NCBI GenBank assembly: GCA_945888895.1
Contig: CAMDAY010000110.1
Location: 1 to 7,336 of the forward strand
Length of the DNA stretch: 7,336 nucleotides
Direction of reading: 5' to 3'
From: Dehalococcoides mccartyi
Lineage (GTDB): Bacteria > Chloroflexota > Dehalococcoidia > UBA2979
Part shown: piece by piece, positions 1-5,642 of the stretch
Layout: each line of letters starts with the position of its first letter
How positions within the stretch are numbered: position 1 is the stretch's first letter
Position numbers and translations under genes: made by a program
The notes under the pieces: generated by a model
Told to the model about the DNA's origin: nothing
The model's input: only the letters and a program-made list of their open reading frames with translations
Database searches by the model: none

Positions 1-758
1 AGGAGCGTCTCGGCGGAGTCGACGCGCAGGTAGCTGACCACGAACCGCATGATCGAGTACCCGATGAAGAACACGAAGAACGTGAGTCCCGGGCGGCGCT
101 TCAACGGACCGAACATGCACCAGAACAACAGTCCGAGGATGACAAAGTCCCCGATCATCTCGTAGGTGGTCGCGGGGTGGTGTGCGCCAACGCCAAAGCC
201 GTTGCTCGCCAGGCCGCAGAGTGCGTTTCCGGGGTTCGACCAGCAGAACGCGGGGGACTCCGGGTGCGTGTACACCACGGCCCACGGCAGGTTCGTCGCC
301 TTCGCGAGGTGCTCGCCGTTGACGAGGTCACCGAGGCGCCCGATCGCCATACCCGTGATCAACCCGAAACTCGCGATGTCGAGGCCCTTGCGGAGCTGGT
401 ACCCACGCCACCACGCGAACAGGAACGACCCGAGCACGCCGCCCAGCACCGCGCCCCAGACGGAGATGCCGCCCTCCTGGATCGCCAGGATGGACCACGG
501 GTTGCTGCCGTACTGGTCCCACTTCTCGGCGACGTACAGCAGGCGCGCGCCGATGATCCCGCTGGGCACGCCGATGAGCGCGAGCGTGTATGCGTCGTCC
601 TCGTCGTATCCGATCTTGCGCCCGGCCCACAGCGACAGCTGCACGCCGACGAGGATGCCGACGGCGGTGAAGAAGCCGTGCCACGTGAGTGCGAAGTCCT
701 CACCGATCGTGAAGATGTTCGGACCCCACGGGATCGTGATCACGAGGAACGGCAGCAC
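1..758 (-). CDS. lgt: Prolipoprotein diacylglyceryl transferase (Lgt), 3' end outside window
   Basis: Inner-membrane enzyme that moves diacylglycerol from phosphatidylglycerol to the lipobox cysteine of prelipoproteins, the first step of lipoprotein maturation. I read 252 complete codons, so only the last few residues are missing for a family usually of 260-300 aa. Visible landmarks are an N-terminal PWGPNIFTIG segment, ALTWHGFF (about 23-30), GGISVWGAVLGG (96-107), the Lgt signature region GRLGDLVNGEH (140-150) followed by TNLPWAVVYTHPES, HPATTYE (194-200) and SIMRFVVSYLR (235-245), with several hydrophobic membrane segments between them. The start is a GTG at 756-758 with GGAGG five bases upstream; the only nearby ATG is in another frame and soon stops. 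Several usually conserved positions differ (see findings). The gene is separated from gatD by 520 bases of repeats, so it probably has its own promoter. Family assignment is secure; function is inferred by homology. Confidence 0.93.
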   Translation of the reverse strand, partial: MLPFLVITIPWGPNIFTIGEDFALTWHGFFTAVGILVGVQLSLWAGRKIGYDEDDAYTLALIGVPSGIIGARLLYVAEKWDQYGSNPWSILAIQEGGISVWGAVLGGVLGSFLFAWWRGYQLRKGLDIASFGLITGMAIGRLGDLVNGEHLAKATNLPWAVVYTHPESPAFCWSNPGNALCGLASNGFGVGAHHPATTYEMIGDFVILGLLFWCMFGPLKRRPGLTFFVFFIGYSIMRFVVSYLRVDSAETL

Positions 759-792
759 ACGGGCCTCCAGATCGTCGACGGCCGGTGGGCGA

Positions 793-823
793 CCCTCGCG
801 CGCATCACGATAGCGCGCGAGGG
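793..823. promoter_or_regulatory. Perfect 11-bp inverted repeat just upstream of lgt
   Basis: CCCTCGCGCGC (793-803) and GCGCGCGAGGG (813-823) are perfect reverse complements around a 9-base AT-richer centre, ATCACGATA. The repeat ends 34 bases before the lgt GTG. On the minus strand the centre reads TATCGTGAT, which could hold a weak -10-like TATCGT. It may be a protein-binding operator or a hairpin in the lgt leader; the sequence does not decide between them. There is no T-tract, so a terminator is unlikely. Confidence 0.45.
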
Positions 824-886
824 GGTGAGGTGCGCGTGCGCGCGTCGCGCGGGGAGCCCGGCGGGGGGCTCGCGTACCTCGATCGG

Positions 887-1011
887 GTTCGAGGTTCAAC
901 CGGGGGGCGGCCCACCCCTACCCCTCCCGGCGCGGGAGGGGTTCCGAAACAGAGGAACCAACCGTGTGAGGAGCTGCGCCCCTCACACTCCCGGCGGAAC
1001 TTGATGTGGCC
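887..1011 (+). repeat. Dispersed palindromic repeat, copy A (multi-hairpin, about 125 bp)
   Basis: This stretch matches 7212-7336 in inverted orientation over its whole length, with scattered mismatches and small indels. Both begin GTTCGAGGTTCAACC and end GGCGGAACTTGATGTGGCC when read in this orientation. Copy A can fold into three successive hairpins: CCCCTCCC/GGGAGGGG (921-941), GGTTCC/GGAACC (940-959) and GTGTGAGG/CCTCACAC (964-988). An additional 7-bp hairpin starting at 876 overlaps its left edge. It encodes no plausible protein and has no transposase. It resembles REP/BIME-type or MITE-like intergenic repeats; which of these it is cannot be told from two copies. Confidence 0.85.
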
Positions 1012-1134
1012 TCGCGATGTTGATGCGAGTGATTCGTGCCGTCGTACGGAGTTCTCGAACCACTCAGCTTGGAACCCGTCGCCCCGATGAGTGACGTACG
1101 GCAACGGTCGGTTCCATCCGCGGATCCGGGATCC

Positions 1135-1155
1135 TCAAAGGGCGAAGCCCTTTGA
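1135..1155. repeat. 9-bp hairpin with 3-base loop downstream of gatD
   Basis: TCAAAGGGC (1135-1143) and GCCCTTTGA (1147-1155) form a perfect 9-bp stem around GAA (TTC on the minus strand). It lies about 125 bases past the gatD stop codon, right after repeat copy C in the direction of transcription. No T-tract follows on either strand (GGATCC on the minus side), so a classic intrinsic terminator is not supported, although a Rho-assisted or RNA-stabilising 3' structure is possible. Confidence 0.4.
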
Positions 1156-1162
1156 ACGTCAT

Positions 1163-1206
1163 CCCCCTTCCCGCGCAGGGAAGGGGGCAGGGGGATGGGC
1201 CGCCCC
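1163..1206 (-). repeat. Dispersed palindromic repeat, copy C (core only)
   Basis: Read on the minus strand, this segment begins GGGGCGGCCCATCCCCCTG and continues into a perfect 10-bp stem, CCCCCTTCCC/GGGAAGGGGG (1163-1187 on the plus strand). The first part matches the GGGGCGGCCCACCCC part of copies A and B, and the hairpin occupies the same place as their first hairpin. It lacks the second and third hairpins of the full repeat. It sits about 70 bases downstream of the gatD stop and may end up in the 3' tail of the HAD-murT-gatD transcript. Confidence 0.65.
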
Positions 1207-1278
1207 ACGCTGCTACCTCGACGTACCGCTCGACGATGAGATCGAGACCGGCTCCGCGCTGCGCGCAGCCTTCGTGCG

Positions 1279-2070
1279 CTACGAGGTGCGCGAGACGCGG
1301 CGGGAGCGGCGCTTGGCGACCTTGACGGCAGTCGCGTGCGCTCGCTCTGCGTAGGGGGCGGGGATCGAAGCGAGCGGTGCGCTGTCGGGACCCTCGCGGT
1401 GGCGGAGCGCAGCGGCGATCAGGTGGTCGAGGAGTGCGGGGTTCTTCGGCAGCAGCGACCCGTGGAGATACGTACCGATCGCCTCGTCGCGCCGAGCACC
1501 CTCGGTGCCGTCGTCCCCGTTGTTGCCGTAGCCGTAGTCCACCATCGCGAACGGCTGCGCCGTCGGGCCGAGGTACGTGCGGCCGCCGTGGTTCTCGAAC
1601 CCCGCGACCTCGCCGACGCCGGGCAGGGTCGAGGTGACGACCATGTCGCCGATGCAGCGCGGCCAGCCGGGGCCGGGCGCGACGGTGGTGACGTCGAAGA
1701 CGCCCGCGCCGGGGAGCTCGGCGCCGGAGGCGTCACGGTAGAACTGGCCGAAGAGCTGGTAGCCGCCGCAGATCGCGAGCATCGCGACACCCTCGTCGGC
1801 CCAGCCGCGCAGGCGCGGGCCGTGCGCCGCGAGATCCTCGGCGATGCGCCGCTGCTCGCGGTCCTGCCCGCCGCCGATGAGCACGAGGTCGGTTTCCGCC
1901 GGCAACGGATCGCCGAGGCTCACCGGGGTCACCTCCGCGTCCACGCCGTGCTCGGCCGCGCGCGCGCGTAGCGCGATCACGTTGCCACGGTCGGCGTACA
2001 CGTTCATCACGTCGTCGTAGAGCGTGACGATGCGGATCGAGCGGCGAGGGCGCGTCTCGTCGCTCATCAC
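1279..2070 (-). CDS. gatD: Lipid II isoglutaminyl synthase, glutaminase subunit GatD
   Basis: Class I glutamine amidotransferase subunit of the MurT-GatD complex. It releases ammonia from glutamine, which MurT uses to convert the D-glutamate of lipid II to D-isoglutamine in the cytoplasm. The 263-residue product carries LYDDVMNVYADRGNVIAL (18-34), VLIGGGQDREQ (63-73), the nucleophile loop LAICGGYQLFGQF with C101 (98-110), GFENHGGRTYLG (157-168) and GTYLHGSLLPKNP with catalytic H203 (199-211). It ends in a basic tail rich in Arg/Lys that is not part of the catalytic core. The start is GTG at 2068-2070, overlapping the murT TGA as GTGA; an ATG one codon later (2065-2067) is an equal candidate, since GGAGG lies at a usable distance from both. 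Co-translation with murT is strongly implied. Confidence 0.95.
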   Translation of the reverse strand: MMSDETRPRRSIRIVTLYDDVMNVYADRGNVIALRARAAEHGVDAEVTPVSLGDPLPAETDLVLIGGGQDREQRRIAEDLAAHGPRLRGWADEGVAMLAICGGYQLFGQFYRDASGAELPGAGVFDVTTVAPGPGWPRCIGDMVVTSTLPGVGEVAGFENHGGRTYLGPTAQPFAMVDYGYGNNGDDGTEGARRDEAIGTYLHGSLLPKNPALLDHLIAAALRHREGPDSAPLASIPAPYAERAHATAVKVAKRRSRRVSRTS

Positions 2071-3521
2071 TTGTTGCCCTCCCAGTACGCGCCGACACCG
2101 GCACGCCGCGCGAGCGCCGTGCGCACGTCCATCATCGCGGTGTACGTCGCGATGACGTCGAGGCGGCCACCAGGCGGCGTGCGGGCGAGCGCGGCGTCCA
2201 GCGCGCGCTCAGTATCGGCGATCACCGCGACGGGCGTCACGCCCGCGAGCGCGAACCGCAGTGCGAGGTCATCGGCGCGGTCGCCGGAGCAGACGACCGT
2301 TGCGCCAGTCGCGAGCATCTCCAGGTCGGCATCGTAGATCCACGACACGTCCTGCCCGTCCTGCACGCCGTCGTTCAGCATCGCGAGCAGGGTCAGCGGC
2401 GACTCGGCGACCGTGAGCACGCGCAGCACCTCGTTCAGGCCGGCGGGGTTCTTCGCCAGCAGCAGGCGCGCGCGGCGACCCGCGACCTCGAAGCGCTCCT
2501 GCCGCCCGAACGCTGGGCCGGCCTCCGACAGCGCCGAGGCGATCGTGCCGGCGTTCATCCCGAGCGCGTGCGCCGCGGCCGCCGCGGCGAGCGCGTTGTA
2601 CACGGAGTACAGGCCCGCGAGGGGCAGCTCGAATGTGAACGCCTCGGCGGCATCACCCTGCCCGATCGCGATCTCCACGGTGCTGCTGTCTTCACGCAGC
2701 TCGATGCGGCGCGCAGAGACCTCGGGCGTCGCGCGCGTGCGCCCGCACGAGGGGCAGTGCCAGCGGCCGACGTGGCCCATGTAGATCGCGGCGTAGGTGA
2801 AGCGCGACCCGCACGTGCAGAACCGCGCGTCCGAGGCGTGCTCCGCATGTCCGAGGGCGACTGAGTCGTCGTCGACACCGAAGGAGACGACGCGCGCGCC
2901 GCGGGCGTGCTGCGCGAGCAACGCGATCGACGGGTCGTCCGCGTTCAGCACCAGCGTCGGCGGCGTGCGCATCTCGTCCAAGCCCCGCGCCCAGCCCTCG
3001 GCGACCGAGTCCACCTCGCCGTAGCGGTCGAGCTGGTCGCGGAACAGGTTGAGGAACACCGACATGCGCGGGCGGAGCCGGGGCAGCAGGCGCGCCAGCG
3101 CGGCCTCGTCCACCTCGAACACCCCGGCGCGACGGCCGGCGTCGGGGAGCGCGCCGCTGCTGTCCACGTTGCCGCTGTACGCCGCGATCAGGCCGCGCTC
3201 GAGGTTCGAGCCGGACGGGTTCGTCAGCGGCTCGATCCCGCCTGCGCGCAGGATCGCGGCCAGCAGGTGCGTCGTCGTCGTCTTGCCGTTGGTGCCGGTG
3301 ACGGTCACGACGCCGTGCCCCGGCTGGAGCGCCAGCCGCTCGATCAGCCTCGGCGCTAGCGCGCCCGCGACGAGGCCGGGGATCGCCGTGCCCCCGCTCC
3401 GACCGAGGCGACGCGCGATGGAGCGAGCGCTGCGGCCCAGCAGGAGCGCGGCACGTTCGCGCACCGTGGGCGGCGAACGGCGGAGGATGACGGGGGCCGG
3501 AAGGACGGCTGGGGCGCTCAC
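2067..3521 (-). CDS. murT: Lipid II isoglutaminyl synthase, Mur-ligase-like subunit MurT
   Basis: ATP-dependent ligase subunit that activates the alpha-carboxylate of lipid II D-glutamate and receives ammonia from GatD. The 484-residue protein follows the family order: a basic N-terminal helix region, the Mur ligase P-loop VTGTNGKTTTTHL (74-86), FEVDEA (135-140), FLNLFRDQLDRYGEVD (156-171), a Cys4 zinc-ribbon insertion (C235, C237, C256, C259), LYSVYNALAAAAAA (304-317), and the MurT-specific C-terminal domain (DUF1727) with LLLAKNPAGLNEVLRVL (353-369) and DVSWIYDADLE (391-401). In characterised MurT an acidic residue of this C-terminal domain completes the GatD triad; I cannot assign which one here. 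The start is GTG at 3519-3521, overlapping the HAD gene stop as GTGA and without a clear ribosome site of its own, which points to translational coupling. The zinc ribbon begins CxC rather than the usual CxxC. Confidence 0.96.
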   Translation of the reverse strand: MSAPAVLPAPVILRRSPPTVRERAALLLGRSARSIARRLGRSGGTAIPGLVAGALAPRLIERLALQPGHGVVTVTGTNGKTTTTHLLAAILRAGGIEPLTNPSGSNLERGLIAAYSGNVDSSGALPDAGRRAGVFEVDEAALARLLPRLRPRMSVFLNLFRDQLDRYGEVDSVAEGWARGLDEMRTPPTLVLNADDPSIALLAQHARGARVVSFGVDDDSVALGHAEHASDARFCTCGSRFTYAAIYMGHVGRWHCPSCGRTRATPEVSARRIELREDSSTVEIAIGQGDAAEAFTFELPLAGLYSVYNALAAAAAAHALGMNAGTIASALSEAGPAFGRQERFEVAGRRARLLLAKNPAGLNEVLRVLTVAESPLTLLAMLNDGVQDGQDVSWIYDADLEMLATGATVVCSGDRADDLALRFALAGVTPVAVIADTERALDAALARTPPGGRLDVIATYTAMMDVRTALARRAGVGAYWEGNK

Positions 3522-4357
3522 CGGTTCAATTCTCGCGCAGTCCGGGGATCGGCGTGTGATTTCGCCGGATCCGCGTCGATCAGACCGAGGGTCCGCAGTC
3601 CGTCGAACAGGTCGCCGACGCCGAGGACGCGCACGTGGGCCCGCGGGTCGCCGTCGTCACGGTCGCCGACCTGTGCCACCCACCACCCGAACCGCCGAGG
3701 CGGCCCGACGTCGTATCTCGGCGTGTCGCCCACGAAGACCGTCTCGCCCGCGGTCGCCTGGAGCGCCTCCAGCGCGGCGTCGAAGATGCCGGGATGCGGC
3801 TTGGACCGCCGCAACTCGTCGCTGAAGAGCAGCACGTCGAACTGGTCGAGGAGCCCGTAGCGATCCATGACCTGGCGCAGGTGTCGCCCGCCGGACACAC
3901 CCGTGTTGGAGATCAGCCCGACGCCCAGCCCACGCGCTCGCGCCTCCGCGATCGCCTCGGCGGCGCCGGGGAGCAGCTCTGGCGGCGTGTGCACGATCGG
4001 CCCGCCGTACGCCTCGATGAACCCGTCGATGTCCTCGTCGGTCGCGCGGAGAGAGGCGTCCTCGTCGAAGCGCGCGATCACGTGGCGGGCGCGCTCCTCG
4101 GCGGTGACATCGTTGCCCTCCTCCTGGAGCGCCGAGAGCGCACTCATCGACTCGCGATGGCGCTCCGTGAACTCCTCGAGCGTGACGTCGATGCCGTGGC
4201 GGCGGAGGATCGGGGCGATGCCGTCGTAGCGCATCTGGGCGCGCTGGGGGAACACGCCACGGCGCTCCGTCATCAGCGTGCCCCATAGGTCGAAGACGAT
4301 CGCGCGCAGCGGCATCGGGGACGAGGCTCCTCGGACGGCCCGCGCGCAGCCGAGCAA
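3518..4357 (-). CDS. HAD-superfamily hydrolase in operon with murT-gatD
   Basis: Predicted cytoplasmic HAD-fold hydrolase, 279 aa from the first start. Motif I is VFDLWGTL with nucleophile D23, but the usual second Asp (DxD) is Trp at 25, as in some haloacid-dehalogenase-like and atypical members. Motif II is LISNTG (S150), motif III is RRSKPHPGIF (K186), and motif IV is VFVGDTPRYDV (D211, D216). A helical cap of about 100 residues lies between motifs I and II. The start is uncertain: TTG at 4355-4357 has AGGAGG eight bases upstream, while the ATG at 4313-4315 (residue 15, giving MPLRAIVFDLWGT) has GAGGAG eleven bases upstream. The stop overlaps murT by four bases (GTGA), so the product is probably made with MurT and GatD. 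The substrate is unknown; a sugar- or nucleotide-phosphate of wall synthesis is only a guess from context. Confidence 0.9.
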   Translation of the reverse strand: MLGCARAVRGASSPMPLRAIVFDLWGTLMTERRGVFPQRAQMRYDGIAPILRRHGIDVTLEEFTERHRESMSALSALQEEGNDVTAEERARHVIARFDEDASLRATDEDIDGFIEAYGGPIVHTPPELLPGAAEAIAEARARGLGVGLISNTGVSGGRHLRQVMDRYGLLDQFDVLLFSDELRRSKPHPGIFDAALEALQATAGETVFVGDTPRYDVGPPRRFGWWVAQVGDRDDGDPRAHVRVLGVGDLFDGLRTLGLIDADPAKSHADPRTARELNR

Positions 4358-4387
4358 CGCGGGGTCCTCCTACGGTAGCGGACACAG

Positions 4388-4413
4388 AACAGGCGCCGCA
4401 GGCGGCGCCCGTT
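4388..4413 (-). terminator. GC-rich hairpin after tatA, possible terminator
   Basis: On the minus strand AACGGGCGCCG and CGGCGCCTGTT pair over 11 positions (one G-U wobble) around a CCTG loop. It lies 51 bases past the tatA stop and 30 bases before the HAD gene start. The wobble is a mismatch in plus-strand RNA, so the minus strand is the likely transcript. The following bases, CTGTGTCC, are only weakly T-rich. If it terminates, very little room remains for a HAD-operon promoter, so attenuation or partial read-through is possible. Confidence 0.45.
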
Positions 4414-4464
4414 CAATTCAGCGATATCCGCGGCCGACGGCCGCAGACACGGTCGCGCGGCGGA

Positions 4465-4677
4465 CTAGGAGTCCTTGCGCGCCTCGTCGGTCGTGGTCGT
4501 CGAAGCGACGGTCGTGCCGTCCTTCTTCTTGTCGTCGTCGGCGCGCGTCTCCTGGCGGAACTCGCGGATGCCGCGGCCGAGCGCGCCGCCGAGGCCGGCG
4601 AGGCGCGAGGCGCCGAAGAGTACGACGATGATCGCAAGGATGATCAGCAGTTCAGTGGGGCCAAGCGTGCCAAACAT
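4465..4677 (-). CDS. tatA: Sec-independent protein translocase subunit TatA
   Basis: Small membrane protein that oligomerises to form the pore of the twin-arginine translocation system for folded proteins; it works with TatC, which is not in the window. The 70-residue product has the canonical layout: a short N-terminus MFGTLGPTEL, one membrane helix (about 9-22, LLIILAIIVVLFG), the FG hinge at 21-22, an amphipathic helix (about 24-42, including LGGALGRGIREFRQ) and a charged Asp/Lys then Thr-rich tail. The frame stays open upstream for 77 codons, but I choose the ATG at 4675-4677 because the family starts there and GGAGG lies nine bases upstream. A weak promoter-like pair (TTGCAT at 4744-4749 and TACGAT at 4723-4728, 15-base spacer, minus strand) precedes it. 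TatA rather than TatB is favoured by the short tail. Confidence 0.93.
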   Translation of the reverse strand: MFGTLGPTELLIILAIIVVLFGASRLAGLGGALGRGIREFRQETRADDDKKKDGTTVASTTTTDEARKDS

Positions 4678-4865
4678 GAGTCGTTCCCTCCCGGCTCGCA
4701 CGGTGGCTGCGGCCGTCCTGCGATCGTACACCCCTGCGCAGCAATGCAATGGCCGCGGGGAACGTCGAGGATGCTCGATGTTGCCGAAGCGCGCAATGCG
4801 CGCGAACCTCACCCAGGCCCGCAGGTCGTTCCGCGGCAAAGGTCTCCTACGCTTCGCCCGATGAG

Positions 4866-5177
4866 CTACGCGATCCGCTCGACGAAGACCTTCAGCACGC
4901 CGCCGCATATCTTGTCGTCACCGTCCACCGGCTGGGTCAGGTCCACCACAACCGTGCGAGGCTTGCCGTCCGCCATGGTCTCCATGGCTTCCTGCCACAC
5001 CTCGGCCTCCCCGCAGCCGCCGCCGATCGTGCCGACGAACGACCCGTCCGGGCGCAGCAGCATCGAGGCGCCCGGCTTGCGCGGCGTGGAGCCGAGGGAG
5101 CCCGACACCGTCGCGAGGACGCGCGGCTCCCCGGCCTTCTGAGCCGAGATGATTTCCCGGTACAACTCAAGCGACAT
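4866..5177 (-). CDS. Small XdhC_CoxI-domain protein (molybdenum hydroxylase maturation)
   Basis: This is the N-terminal half of an XdhC/CoxI-type chaperone as a stand-alone 103-residue protein. XdhC proteins bind molybdenum cofactor and help its sulfuration and insertion into xanthine-dehydrogenase-family enzymes. Diagnostic segments are VLATVSGSLGSTPRKPGASM (20-39), GTIGGGCGEAEVW (49-61, with C55) and KICGGVLKVFVE (89-100, with C91). The Rossmann half of full-length XdhC (family proteins usually reach about 250-380 aa) is absent, and the protein ends just where that domain would begin. The start is the ATG at 5175-5177 with GGGAG six bases upstream. The larger XdhC-like gene lies 465 bases upstream on the same strand and supplies a complete Rossmann domain, so the two probably work together. 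The target enzyme is not in the window. Confidence 0.88.
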   Translation of the reverse strand: MSLELYREIISAQKAGEPRVLATVSGSLGSTPRKPGASMLLRPDGSFVGTIGGGCGEAEVWQEAMETMADGKPRTVVVDLTQPVDGDDKICGGVLKVFVERIA

Positions 5178-5206
5178 GGTGCGCTCCCGATCGATGCTCT
5201 GCGCTC

Positions 5207-5212
5207 ATCATA
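5207..5212 (-). promoter_or_regulatory. Possible -10 box (TATGAT) of the small xdhC gene
   Basis: TATGAT on the minus strand lies 29 bases before the ATG, matching five of six consensus positions. No good -35 hexamer stands 16-18 bases upstream; TTGACT occurs but only ten bases away. A TATGAT in a similar setting precedes the large xdhC gene, which is the main reason for listing this weak site. Confidence 0.25.
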
Positions 5213-5406
5213 CCGCGTCCGTAGTCAATGTATGACCTCCTGCCGGACGACGTACGACGTGTGGAATCTCTCCGGCCGCGCTGCGCACGAGAGATCCGAC
5301 CGGTGCCTTGGCGCGTATCTCCAGCAGAGCGGCGGTCGGGCCGCGCCGGTCACCCGGTGGCACCGCGCCCGTGTCCACCGCGTGTCTCGTGCGTGAGTGG
5401 GCATTC

Positions 5407-5461
5407 GCCAGACAAGCACAGGGGCCGATTTCTCGGCCCCCGTGCCCCAGAGGGAACTGGC
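5407..5461 (-). terminator. Strong hairpin with GAAA loop downstream of the large xdhC gene
   Basis: Positions 5416-5428 pair with 5433-5445 over 13 positions, closing a loop that reads GAAA on the minus strand. One position is A-C in plus-strand RNA but a G-U pair in minus-strand RNA, so transcription from the minus strand is favoured. An outer GCCAG/CTGGC stem (5407-5411 with 5457-5461) encloses it across an asymmetric internal loop. After the main stem the minus strand reads TTGTCTGG, a poor T-tract. A U-poor terminator of the large xdhC gene is the simplest reading; a structured leader or small RNA is the alternative. Confidence 0.45.
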
Positions 5462-5642
5462 AACTTAGGTGCCTCCGACCGTCGCTCGCGAACCCCTGTT
5501 TCGGGTGGTTCGTGGCGGGGGGCGGCGCTAGCGTGCGCCCTTCCGGCCGGCGACGGCACAATCGTACACCTCGTGCAAAGCCCCTCACCCCCCGCGTGGC
5601 GCGTCTGCCTCTCAGAACGCTCTCAACCTCGAAACGTTCGGC

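Larger units (their letters stand above)
759..1278. other. Gene-free stretch between gatD and lgt, rich in inverted repeats
   Basis: No reading frame here looks like a real protein; the open frames run through palindromic repeats and change character abruptly. From left to right it holds the 11-bp palindrome before lgt, a 6-bp hairpin GAGCCC/GGGCTC at 854-871, a 7-bp hairpin ACCTCGA/TCGAGGT at 876-895, repeat copy A (887-1011), about 120 bases where I see nothing (1012-1134), a 9-bp hairpin at 1135-1155 and repeat copy C (1163-1206). The plus-strand frame across 1204-1278 gives a charged peptide without a recognisable family, and I do not call it. Confidence 0.6.
5178..5642. other. Intergenic stretch between the two xdhC genes
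   Basis: Open frames exist on both strands, but none has a recognisable domain, a convincing ribosome site or steady coding character, so I call no gene. On the minus strand it holds a 6-bp hairpin (CGAACC/GGTTCG, 5489-5512), the large hairpin at 5407-5461, a GC-rich stretch with imperfect inverted repeats around 5325-5375, and a TATGAT box close to the small xdhC gene. Its length, with structure near the middle, would fit a terminator plus a new promoter, or a long structured leader of the small xdhC gene. Confidence 0.5.

Noticed and set aside
887..1206. Repeats A and C as a CRISPR array
   Set aside because: Copies differ in length and orientation, spacing is irregular, and there are no uniform spacers or cas genes.
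1091..1354. Plus-strand frame of 87 codons after the repeat region
   Set aside because: It runs through repeat copy C and then antisense to the end of gatD; no family resemblance or ribosome site.
1336..1971. Long plus-strand open frame of about 211 codons opposite gatD
   Set aside because: It is the antisense of a secure gatD frame, rich in Arg/Ala/Val as expected from GC-rich shadow frames, with no recognisable domain.
4465..4908. tatA starting 77 codons upstream
   Set aside because: The upstream part is Arg-rich and unrelated to TatA; the MFGTLGPTEL start has a good ribosome site and family-typical length.
5208..5588. Minus-strand frame of about 126 codons between the xdhC genes
   Set aside because: It passes through two hairpins, has no recognisable motif and lacks steady coding character.
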